A DNA stretch of 26,688 nt from a virus. Under the pieces are notes generated by a model. That model saw only the letters and a list, made by a program, of their open reading frames with translations. It made no database searches and had not been told where the DNA came from. Of the stretch, positions 5,560 to 13,000 are shown in pieces; within the stretch, counting starts at the first letter, position 1, and the number at the start of each line of letters is the position of its first letter. Made by a program: the position numbers and the translations under genes. The DNA lies in IMG/VR virus record IMGVR_UViG_3300032117_000131, positions 1 to 26,688 of that record, one strand, 5' to 3'.

Positions 5560-5897
5560 CACAGACAAAAAACAAACCGGAACCAAAAAACGGAGACCTT
5601 TGGTGGACTCTTGACAATACATATCCCGGAGAAGGTTATAAAATTGAAGAATGGTGCAGCCATTTGGCCAAATTTGTTCAACCCATTGCCCGCGTTCTGA
5701 CACCAGATGAGATCGCCGCAAAGGACGCGGAGATTGAGAGCCTGCGGGAAGCGCTCACATGGTATGCAGACGTATATAATTATCAAGTAGCTGGTGGCGG
5801 GGGGGTGCCATCTATGGTTATGTTGCCACCTGGTGCAACGATTGTTGATTATGACAGAGGACAACGCGCACGAAAAGCATTGGAGGGCAGAAAATGA
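5556..5897 (+). CDS. Hypothetical phage protein, 113 aa
   Basis: ATG 5556 overlaps the upstream stop as ATGA, with GGCGGGG before it. The first half is aromatic (GDLWWTLDNTYPGEGYKIEEW). The second half has a helix DEIAAKDAEIESLREALTWY followed by a Gly-rich turn and DRGQRARKALEG. This helix plus YDRG-x-RARKAL tail is a pattern often seen in small phage and prophage proteins, with no assigned function. Soluble; a dimeric helix is plausible. Confidence 0.7.
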   Translation: MTQTKNKPEPKNGDLWWTLDNTYPGEGYKIEEWCSHLAKFVQPIARVLTPDEIAAKDAEIESLREALTWYADVYNYQVAGGGGVPSMVMLPPGATIVDYDRGQRARKALEGRK

Positions 5898-6100
5898 TTA
5901 ATATTACTGAAAATTTGATGCAACGGCTTAATAAAAGCGAAATTTACGATTTGAAAGTCGAAATTGACCACCTACGCGCCGCACTTCAACATTGCGTCAA
6001 TGCCATTGCGGAATATGAGAAAGATAGCGATGAGAGCATACGGCCATTTTTGCTGGGTGCGATGGATAACGCGAAAAAGGTTTTGGGGATAAAAAAATGA
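5894..6100 (+). CDS. Small helical protein, 68 aa
   Basis: ATG 5894 overlaps the previous stop as ATGA. The product is almost wholly helical (SEIYDLKVEIDHLRAALQ, then a second helix to AKKVLGIKK), which suggests a helical hairpin. The DHLRAALQHC-type segment resembles the helix of the preceding protein and of other small phage proteins. No function is recognised. The next gene starts by the same ATGA overlap. Confidence 0.68.
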   Translation: MINITENLMQRLNKSEIYDLKVEIDHLRAALQHCVNAIAEYEKDSDESIRPFLLGAMDNAKKVLGIKK

Positions 6101-6525
6101 AAGACATCACCGAACGATTGCGAAACCACGATTTTGGGCCTGATGAATGGCTCAGTGATCTTTTGAAAGAGGCCGCCAGCCTGATTGAACATTATCGCAG
6201 CGCAATGGCGGCCAAAGACAAAGAGCAAAGCGAGATGATTTCCGAAAATGAGAAATTTGCAGAGGAAATTCACAGGCTTGAAAATTTATTAAGAGTGAAA
6301 AGCGAAGCTAACGAAACGTGGTTTAGCGAATGCTGCCGTCTCATTAAGGAAAACGTAGAGCTCGAAAGAAAACTGTCCATCAAAAAAATTATAACCGTTG
6401 TTCATGCTCATTCAGACATTGAAAATTATCTTCTTGAGGCAGACCAAAGGATTGTTGAGGAATTTGCTTATTGGCTGGAGCACAAAAAATTGAAATTTGT
6501 GAACGTGGAAATCAAAAATGACTGA
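6097..6525 (+). CDS. Coiled-coil hypothetical protein, 142 aa
   Basis: ATG 6097 overlaps the upstream stop as ATGA. The start MKDITERLRNHDF with a following EAASLIEHYRSA is a pattern common in small phage proteins. Residues about 40-95 form a charged coiled coil, and the C-terminal 40 residues look like a separate alpha/beta part (ITVVHAHSDIENYLLEADQR). No catalytic motif is seen. It overlaps the DUF551 gene by 8 bases. Confidence 0.7.
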   Translation: MKDITERLRNHDFGPDEWLSDLLKEAASLIEHYRSAMAAKDKEQSEMISENEKFAEEIHRLENLLRVKSEANETWFSECCRLIKENVELERKLSIKKIITVVHAHSDIENYLLEADQRIVEEFAYWLEHKKLKFVNVEIKND

Positions 6526-6913
6526 TAAATTATCAAAACAGGAAATTCCGCTGACTGAAGATGAGAGGTGGAAATATCTTTCGCAAGAAAACAAAAAGGC
6601 TGCCCGTTTGGCAATGATGCTTACTGGAAAATTCCTTAACGCCGTTCAGGAAAGGTCAATTTTTGAAGCGATTGAAGAAATTTACCGTCTTGATAGGCCG
6701 TGGAACAGCGGAGACAATCCGCCCACACACAGCAATCCCGTTTTGGTTGTGGTTGATCTGGCCAGACCACAAGATGAAATATTGCGCAAAGCATGGGGCA
6801 AGCCAAGGTTGAGAACAGCAAGGTATGCAAATGAAATGTGGATTCATGATTTGCCATGGAGCGATGTTCTTAAAATTACCCATTGGCGCGAATTACCGGA
6901 GATGCCGGAATGA
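6518..6913 (+). CDS. DUF551 domain protein, 131 aa
   Basis: The C-terminal half (about 60-131) shows the DUF551 pattern: a Trp-led start (RPWNSGDNPP), the VLVVVD strand, a variable stretch, then TARYANEMWIHD and the diagnostic end KITHWRELPEMPE. DUF551 is common in phages and prophages and has no established role. The N-terminal 60 residues are helical and charged and are not part of the domain as I know it. ATG 6518 overlaps the previous gene by 8 bases and the gene ends with an ATGA junction. Confidence 0.82.
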   Translation: MTDKLSKQEIPLTEDERWKYLSQENKKAARLAMMLTGKFLNAVQERSIFEAIEEIYRLDRPWNSGDNPPTHSNPVLVVVDLARPQDEILRKAWGKPRLRTARYANEMWIHDLPWSDVLKITHWRELPEMPE

Positions 6914-7152
6914 ATGTTTGGAAACGTGGTGGAGTTTATAGGGTTGAGGCACGAAACCCTCCTCGCAGCATTTGGAAATGTGGGTGGAGGCAATACTGCC
7001 ATCCAAAAACATTAACAATAACAAGAATGACAGAAAAAGGTTGGGAAAAATGGTTAGTGCTTGTTCGTGCCGGAGAAACTACCAACTTAAGGGTGCTTAG
7101 GCCTCTTTTCTGTCACGATTGGTGGACAGATGAAGATATTGTTTGGTGTTAA
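6910..7152 (+). CDS. Hypothetical protein, 80 aa
   Basis: ATG 6910 overlaps the DUF551 stop as ATGA; the longer frame from TTG 6883 is not needed. The protein is basic and rich in Trp and Arg (MNVWKRGGVYRVEARNPP, then WRQYC) and ends CHDWWTDEDIVWC. Three Cys are clustered in aromatic surroundings. I do not recognise it; a nucleic-acid-binding role is possible given the basic N-terminal half, but that is a guess. Confidence 0.6.
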   Translation: MNVWKRGGVYRVEARNPPRSIWKCGWRQYCHPKTLTITRMTEKGWEKWLVLVRAGETTNLRVLRPLFCHDWWTDEDIVWC

Positions 7153-7165
7153 TGGAGATGCCGAA

Positions 7166-7459
7166 ATGAGAAAAGAAAAGCACAAATACATTATCGCATC
7201 AGAAGCTATGAACAAAAAACCTGAAGTTATTGAATATATGGATTTTCCTTGCATTGAAACTGAAATGCCATTGTGGCGAGAACCAGAGATTGACCGCTGG
7301 ATTGATATTATGTTGAAAAACGAAAAACCACCTAAGGCAATCAGAGGTGAGGTTCATGCTTATCTTATGCCTTGGTGCACAGACTTGAAAGAAGGCGAAA
7401 TCATACGCGATCCCGAAACGCGAAAATTTTCATTGAGACTTAGTTGGGCTGAGGAATAA
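7166..7459 (+). CDS. Hypothetical protein, 97 aa
   Basis: ATG 7166 (MRKEKHKYIIAS) is chosen because TGGAG (7153-7157) lies at good distance and it follows the upstream stop. An in-frame ATG at 7130 would add 12 residues and overlap the previous gene. The protein is mixed, with a helix IDRWIDIMLKNEKPPKAI and a C-terminal beta pair (GEIIRDPETRKFSLRLSW). No family is recognised. Confidence 0.65.
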   Translation: MRKEKHKYIIASEAMNKKPEVIEYMDFPCIETEMPLWREPEIDRWIDIMLKNEKPPKAIRGEVHAYLMPWCTDLKEGEIIRDPETRKFSLRLSWAEE

Positions 7460-7461
7460 AA

Positions 7462-7677
7462 ATGAACAAATTTGAGCGAAACGTGCACAAAATTTTTGAA
7501 AACCTTGGAGTGGAGGTGGAAAGCATTGAAAGGACGATACGTCATTTTAAAATCCATGCGAAAAAAGGTGAAAATAAACACATGTTTGTCAAAGCATGTT
7601 CACCTTCAGATCATAGAGCAGATTTGAATTTCAAAACCGACGTGAAGCGCTGGTTGCGATCCATACAGGAGATATGA
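7462..7677 (+). CDS. HicA-like small basic protein, 71 aa
   Basis: ATG 7462 follows GAGGAAT, two bases after the previous stop. The order is an N-terminal helix (VHKIFENLGVEVESIE), a strand with RHFKIHAKK, a second strand, then ACSPSDHRADLNFKTDVKRW. A KxH strand followed by a SPSDxRA motif and a final helix is what I associate with small phage proteins of the HicA/YcfA double-stranded-RNA-binding-like fold. No HicB antitoxin partner is adjacent, so it should not be called a toxin. Confidence 0.6.
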   Translation: MNKFERNVHKIFENLGVEVESIERTIRHFKIHAKKGENKHMFVKACSPSDHRADLNFKTDVKRWLRSIQEI

Positions 7678-7719
7678 GATGAATATTGAGAACAAAAAAA
7701 GTGATTGAGGAGCTAACCC

Positions 7720-7935
7720 ATGACCAAGGCCGGGGCAAAGCGTAAACGAAACAAAAGAGCCGGCCACGGCCTTACGATATTTGAATTGACGAATGCAACA
7801 TGCCGTTATCCGTTATTATCCGTTAAGACAATTCAATATTTCTGCGGCAAGCCAACAGAAACAAAATCATACTGTGGCGACCATGCAAAAATATGCTACC
7901 GCAAACCAGATAATCGGCCAGACGATATTATTTGA
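7720..7935 (+). CDS. GcrA-like zinc-motif protein, 71 aa
   Basis: ATG 7720 follows GAGGAG. A basic N-terminus (residues 4-13, KRKRNKR) precedes LTIFELTNATCRYPL, then YFCGKP and YCGDHAKICY. Cys28, Cys42, Cys52 and His55 have the order and surroundings of the C-terminal part of GcrA (L-x-L-x-x-x-x-CRWP, FCG, YC-x-x-H-x-x-x-Y). In Caulobacter, GcrA binds sigma-70 through its C-terminal domain and reads CcrM-methylated promoters. The DNA-binding N-terminal helix-turn-helix of GcrA is missing. A plausible but untested role is binding the host sigma factor or competing with GcrA. It is the best host-range clue in the window. Confidence 0.72.
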   Translation: MTKAGAKRKRNKRAGHGLTIFELTNATCRYPLLSVKTIQYFCGKPTETKSYCGDHAKICYRKPDNRPDDII

Positions 7936-7945
7936 AAGAAATCCC

Positions 7946-8173
7946 ATGATTTTGCAGCTCAACCCGCCAATTCCAATATTGACCCCAAAAGGAAAGGCGC
8001 TTGCTCATATCTTGATTGACTACGGCCCAGAAGAACATCTTCTTTGGGTGTGCTTTCAAAACGACACAGGCGAGTGCTGGACGTGGGCGAACGACAAAAT
8101 AAGGGCGCAGGCCAACCCAACAATGGGGCGGCCCGTGGTGCCTCCTATACCACCCGTAAAAAACGATGGTTAG
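7946..8173 (+). CDS. Conserved phage hypothetical protein, 75 aa
   Basis: ATG 7946 is chosen over the upstream frame from 7793 because the sequence from MILQLNPPIPILTPKGKA on is what I recall of a widespread phage protein. It has TPKGKALAHILIDYG, LLWVCF, GECWTW and a final RAQANPTMGR. Its function is not known; a compact beta fold is likely. It ends at TAG 8171-8173 and meets the reverse-strand adhesin gene tail to tail with 4 bases of overlap, with no terminator visible in between. Confidence 0.75.
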   Translation: MILQLNPPIPILTPKGKALAHILIDYGPEEHLLWVCFQNDTGECWTWANDKIRAQANPTMGRPVVPPIPPVKNDG

Positions 8174-8952
8174 AACATCATGAAGAAGTTGGATGTAGAC
8201 GGAACGTAGGTGATAATAATCAATCCTTGTGCACCTGCACCGCCCAAACTTGATGAAGTATTATATCCATTCCAGAAACCGCCACCGCCAGCACCGCCAT
8301 AAAGACCGCCCGCACCACCGTTAGAAGCATTAGCGCTTGCCCCGCCTGCACCGCCACCGCCTGAGCCATGCGATGAGTCGTATTCTGTTCCTGTGCCACC
8401 TGCACCACCGTTCGGGGTTCCGCCAGCGCCGCCTGATCCGTTATCACCACTGCCGCCTGCACCTGCCGTATTGTTCGTTCCAGCGCTTCCAGAATTTCCA
8501 TTTCCATTTAAACCTGCTGCGCCTGCACCGCCGCCACCTGCTGCTGAAGGTGGGCCGCCGCCAGTTGCAGCACCCGTTCCACCAGTTCCGCCGCTATATA
8601 AAAGAGTCCCAACCCCTGAAGATGCCTGCCCGCCCGCCGCACCGCTTTGGCCACTGGCACTTGAGCCGCCCTTCGCACCTACAGAAGATGCTGCTAAAGA
8701 AGCGCCATTGAACCAAGTATCACCAGCAATGCCGCCAACAACATAGGAAACAGAATTTCCGCCAGTAAGCGTCAAATTGCTTATTTTTGAATAAGCGCCG
8801 CCACCGCCACCGCCACCGCCGTGGTTTGTGCCCCCTGCCGCACCATTACCGCCGCCGCCAATACATTCAATGGTATTGTTCAGGCTATTCCAGTCGGATG
8901 GAACAGTCCAAGACGAGCCAGAAGTGAGAAATATCTGTTTGGTTACGGTCAT
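8170..8952 (-). CDS. Glycine-rich tail tip / adhesin protein, 260 aa
   Basis: After a short N-terminal beta region (TSGSSWTVPSDWNSLNNTIE) the protein is almost all Gly-rich repeats from about residue 32 to 235, including a run of eight Gly and many GGAGG units, with typical patches such as TWFNGASLAASSVGAKGG. The C-terminus ends in a strand GLIIITY. This is the Gly-rich-2 type tail protein, in which polyglycine helices pack into a sandwich that can carry receptor-binding loops. ATG 8952 overlaps the upstream stop as ATGA; the longer frame from 8982 lies inside that gene. It is the last gene of the late block. Confidence 0.8.
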   Translation of the reverse strand: MTVTKQIFLTSGSSWTVPSDWNSLNNTIECIGGGGNGAAGGTNHGGGGGGGGAYSKISNLTLTGGNSVSYVVGGIAGDTWFNGASLAASSVGAKGGSSASGQSGAAGGQASSGVGTLLYSGGTGGTGAATGGGPPSAAGGGGAGAAGLNGNGNSGSAGTNNTAGAGGSGDNGSGGAGGTPNGGAGGTGTEYDSSHGSGGGGAGGASANASNGGAGGLYGGAGGGGFWNGYNTSSSLGGAGAQGLIIITYVPSTSNFFMMF

Positions 8953-10040
8953 GCCTGCGCTCCTACGGCCACAACATCCCAAAAGTTATCAGCGGCGTTC
9001 CAAATGCAACCAACATAAATGGTTTTGCTGGCAACAATGGTTGTCGGCAATGTTGTTCCGATGATGCGATAGCCGCCAGATGTTGTTGTCCATGTAAATG
9101 TGTAACCACCAGTGGAATTGGACTTAAACCGCAATATGAGTTTCTGGCCGTCTACAGGCGACCCAGAAGGGGCCGCAATCGTTGTGTTGGACGCAAGGGC
9201 ACTCACTTCATAAACATCAGCCGTGGCGCTTGTGGGCGTGATTGTGGCAGCCGTTGTGATTGATGCGATGCGTGGAGTTATAACGCCGAGAGGCGTGATT
9301 GCCCCTGTGGTCGCAATCGAGCCGGCAACACGCAGTGTCGCTGTGGCAGTGGTCGCAACGCCTGTCCCCGTCCCTGCCCCTGTTGCCACAAAGTTGGTTC
9401 CAGCATTGTTGTTTGCCGCGCCAACGAGAGTCCAATTCGTTGTCCCAACTGTGTAAATTGTATAGGCCGTTCCCGCGACAAGGGATGTGGCGGCAACAGT
9501 TGTCGTTCCTGTATGGTTTGTGTCGCCATAAATAATCGTGCTTCCAGAGAAGCCCGAATTGAGTATGGTGTTGTTGGAAATGGTCAGGTTTGTAAGACCT
9601 TGAGCTACAAGCCCGTCATCAGCTAAATAAATGTTGCTGCCATCTGAATAAACGGTAACGCGAGAGCCATTAGGAATGACAACGCTGTTTGTCGTGCCGG
9701 AATACCCCGAAGCAATCGTAATCGTTGGCGTTGATGCGCCGGTCTGATTCCAAAAGATAAACTGGCCGCCAACGCCCGAAGGAATGACGATGGTGACAGC
9801 GCCCGAAGGCGTCCCCGTTATATAATTGATCAGAGGAACATACGAATATGAGCCAGACCCCGGTGGATAAGACGAAACGAGCGTTATGGTTCCAGTAAAT
9901 GTCGTTACTGAAATGTTTTGAAGCGCACCAAAGGCGGCGTCCGAATTGGGAAAGTTGTAGGTGTTCAACGTTGCGCCCCAGCCGCTGTCTGTAATGCCGG
10001 GAACCGCCAAGTTTTTGTTTGTGGTGTAGGTTGTCGTCAT
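8949..10040 (-). CDS. Tail fibre-like protein, 363 aa
   Basis: ATG 10040 has AAGGAAAC upstream. The N-terminus TTYTTNKNLAVPGITDSGW followed by a DAAFGAL stretch is typical of small tail or fibre proteins in such phages. The rest is Thr/Gly/Ser-rich beta structure. Residues about 185-232 hold a module (VGTTNWTLVGAANNN, then TGAGTGTG) that also occurs in the large tail protein at 20403. The C-terminal 100 residues (LASNTTIAAPSGSPVDGQ to AADNFWDVVAVG) look like a head-binding or trimerising beta domain. It is followed by the Gly-rich adhesin with ATGA overlap, and the two may form one receptor-binding unit. Confidence 0.72.
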   Translation of the reverse strand: MTTTYTTNKNLAVPGITDSGWGATLNTYNFPNSDAAFGALQNISVTTFTGTITLVSSYPPGSGSYSYVPLINYITGTPSGAVTIVIPSGVGGQFIFWNQTGASTPTITIASGYSGTTNSVVIPNGSRVTVYSDGSNIYLADDGLVAQGLTNLTISNNTILNSGFSGSTIIYGDTNHTGTTTVAATSLVAGTAYTIYTVGTTNWTLVGAANNNAGTNFVATGAGTGTGVATTATATLRVAGSIATTGAITPLGVITPRIASITTAATITPTSATADVYEVSALASNTTIAAPSGSPVDGQKLILRFKSNSTGGYTFTWTTTSGGYRIIGTTLPTTIVASKTIYVGCIWNAADNFWDVVAVGAQA

Positions 10041-10050
10041 AACTGTTTCC

Positions 10051-13000
10051 TTAAATGGCGGCCTGAGCCACGTTCAATGCCCGTATGATGTGATCGTCAG
10101 GAACGTTCAAAAGAGGCTCGGTTGTTTTGTTGACTTGCTTTTTCGCACGTTCAGCCGCATTGATCAGGCGGTCAGCCTGAGCTTCTGGCGCAATGCGACC
10201 ACCTGTGGCACGACCAATACGCTTGCGCTGTTCGAGATCGTCAGATTTCTCCCGATCCTGCTCCGAAAGGCGAATAGCGTTCAGGCCAGAGTTTTTCACA
10301 GTCTTTGCAAGATTGCGAACGGCATTGGCATTCAACTGCCCATTGTTTTCAATTCCACGCTGCAGCATAGCGGCTCCAATTTTAGGGTCTGCAAGGGCTT
10401 CCATATAAAGATCCTGAATGTTGCTGATGCCATGCGCACGAAGTGAAGATAACACAGATCTCGCCCCAGCCAGCGCGGCAACGGCAGCAGCACCCCTCAA
10501 TCCAAAATGTTGAAGCGCCTCGAAGCCGGCAAATGTCATAGCCGCCCCGATTGACCCGTGGCCTTGTCCAACAACCTTTGCCGTAAGATATTTGTTTTGT
10601 CCCGTATCGGAACCGCCCTTAACGCTGGCATTGTTGATTGCCGTTTGCGTTCTTTCCATGTCCGCCTGAAGGCGACGCATGTTGTTCAAGCCTTCCTCGC
10701 CATACAGTTCGCGTACAGCATCGCTGTTTGAATTGAGAAAATTGCGCAATTTTGCACCAGAAACAATATCTTCTCCGCCCTTCTTGCCATAGTTGGTAAG
10801 GTTATCTTTCATCCATTCAGCACCAGCACGGCGCAATCCAGCAATCCCAGCCTCTCCGGGGAGAGATGGATCAGCTTTCATTTTTGCAATTAAATTCTTG
10901 ATCTGCAAAGCACCATCGGATTGTTTCAGCAACCCGCCAACAATGTCTTTGACATGATCTGGCGAATAAGCGCCGACAAGATTGGCCGCTGCGCCTTTTT
11001 GTGCATTTTTTGCAAAATTAATGTAGCGGGCTTGAGCATCGCCAAGCGCTTTTGTTGCTTTTGCCATGTTGGAAAATTTGTTCGTAAATCCCGGCGAAAC
11101 TTCCTCCAAGGCACGAATCGCACCCGCATATTTTTGACCCCACGATTGCAGCACTTTTGGCGATAAATGCTCATTGCCCTTCATCATTTCGCGTAAACGT
11201 GTGGTCGCAATGTCTTTCATCCTGTCTATCAAGTCAGGATCATTGTTGCCATCACTCAAGACCTTTTTGACCGTTTCGTATCCAGTATCGCCAGACGTAA
11301 ACACCTTTGCCGCAACCTTTGAGTCGGGCATGACATATTGAGGCGTTCCGTCTGGATTGAAAAACCCGTTGCTTTTCAAAATATTTCCTGTTGGCCCACT
11401 TTTAAATTTTCCAATATATTCAGCGTGATAAGCGTTTGCAGCTTTAAGCTTTACAGCATCTTCCTCCGTCATATTCGGCGAGAGAGTAGGCAGCGGTTCG
11501 GGCTCAGGCCCTTCAGCTTTTGGGGCTGGCTGTGCAGTTTCGGCGGTCGGCTTTTCTTGAGCGCCGGAAGGAAATGCCTGATTGATTTTTGTTTCTTGGG
11601 CATCAGAAGCATCGTTTGACGCTTTCAAAACAGACTCAGACGGCAAATCGCCTTCGCCAAACATATTTGTTTCGCCCTTTTTGTTCAAAAGAGCCTGATC
11701 GGCATAACGATTAAGACGCTCTGTCATTTCGCGGCGGCTTGCAACCCTTTCGCCGTTTGGCACAAGAAGGCGCGTCACTTCTGGCGAAACAGGTTCGTTG
11801 AAAGCATCTCTTTGATTGAGATAATCAGACAGAGATGCGCCATGATTTACGCCGCGAGCCGACTCGTCGCGCTGGCGCATGATGGTTTTGACCGTATCAA
11901 GCAACGGTTTTGTAATATCGTGAGATGGATCAATTTCGCCGTTGGCCGCCGCGCGGCGTACTTCGCCCCACTTTGCGGCAGTATCGGTCAGAGCGCCGCC
12001 AATATTTTTGATGTTATCATCGGCGCTTTCAAAAACCTTGTGCAGAATATCTTCGTCGCCCCAAGCACGATGAAACAGCGCTGCATTTAAGCGACGAACA
12101 CCAGAAGGAGATAAATTTCCGTTTGCATCCAAAAAGTTGCGACGATCTCCAACCGAAAGTTTGCCCAAAAATTCTTTGACAAAGTTCCGGTTTGCAGCGG
12201 AATTTATAGCACCGGGCTGAACGGGCTCACTCATGCCATTCATCAGTTTGGCGTCGGAAACGCCTTGCTCGCTCGCGCCCATGCCAAGGCCAAGGCTGGC
12301 AGGTTGGGAGCTTTCTGCAAATATGCGGCGCTGTTCGGGTGTAAATTCAGTTGTGCGGCGAGCGACAAGTACGGGTTTTTTCATGCCCGTTGTGTCAAAG
12401 CCCATATCCTCAATACGTTTGCGATAAGCGTCGGCCTTGCCTTCATCATAAGCGCGTCCGATTGCCATTGTGCGGCCATTACCGCTCTCAACAACATTGT
12501 CGGGGCCAACAATCGGCGCACCCATTGCAGAAACAGGACTTGGCATAAGCTCGTTTGGATGCAGATCATTTGCCATGCTGATGACCTGCTCTTGCGCAGG
12601 GCCAGCAGCGCGATCACGGCTTTGCAACTCTTGAGGATAGTCCGACCGCATATTGAAGTTTGCATCATGCGACGGGACAAGATTGTCGTGATCTACAACT
12701 TCGTACTTTGCCTGAATAGATCCATGCGGGTAGGAAATTTCGTAATTGTTCAGGTTCACAGGAGAGCCTTGCGGCGTAGCGCTTGGCGCGGCTGGCGCTG
12801 CCGCCGCCGGTGGTGGCGGTGCTCCAAAAATATCTGACGACGCTTCGTTTAGGCGGTCTTGTATGGTGCCGTTTGGAAGCGGAAGCCCTGCCTCCTTTTG
12901 AGCCATTTCAAATTTGTGCTGATTGTCAACGGCGTTGTTAATGTCATTCCAAAGAGCGCTTCTCAAGATTTTTATAAGCCTATCGCTTTGAGGCTCGACC

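Noticed and set aside
5611-5642. TTGACA followed by TATAAA, resembling a sigma-70 promoter
   Set aside because: The spacing is about 20 bases and the site lies inside a tightly coupled gene, so it is probably chance.
7680-7709. A 9-codon ATG frame before the GcrA-motif gene
   Set aside because: It is too short to support, and there is no attenuator-like hairpin or conserved feature around it.
7799-7826. Threefold CCGTTA repeats resembling DnaA-box or operator iterons
   Set aside because: They do not match the DnaA box and they code for part of the Cys-motif protein. The repeat is short and probably reflects coding sequence.
8220-8850. Dense short repeats that could be taken for a CRISPR or satellite array
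   Set aside because: They are GGN-type codon repeats coding for glycine runs in a tail adhesin, in frame and without constant spacers.
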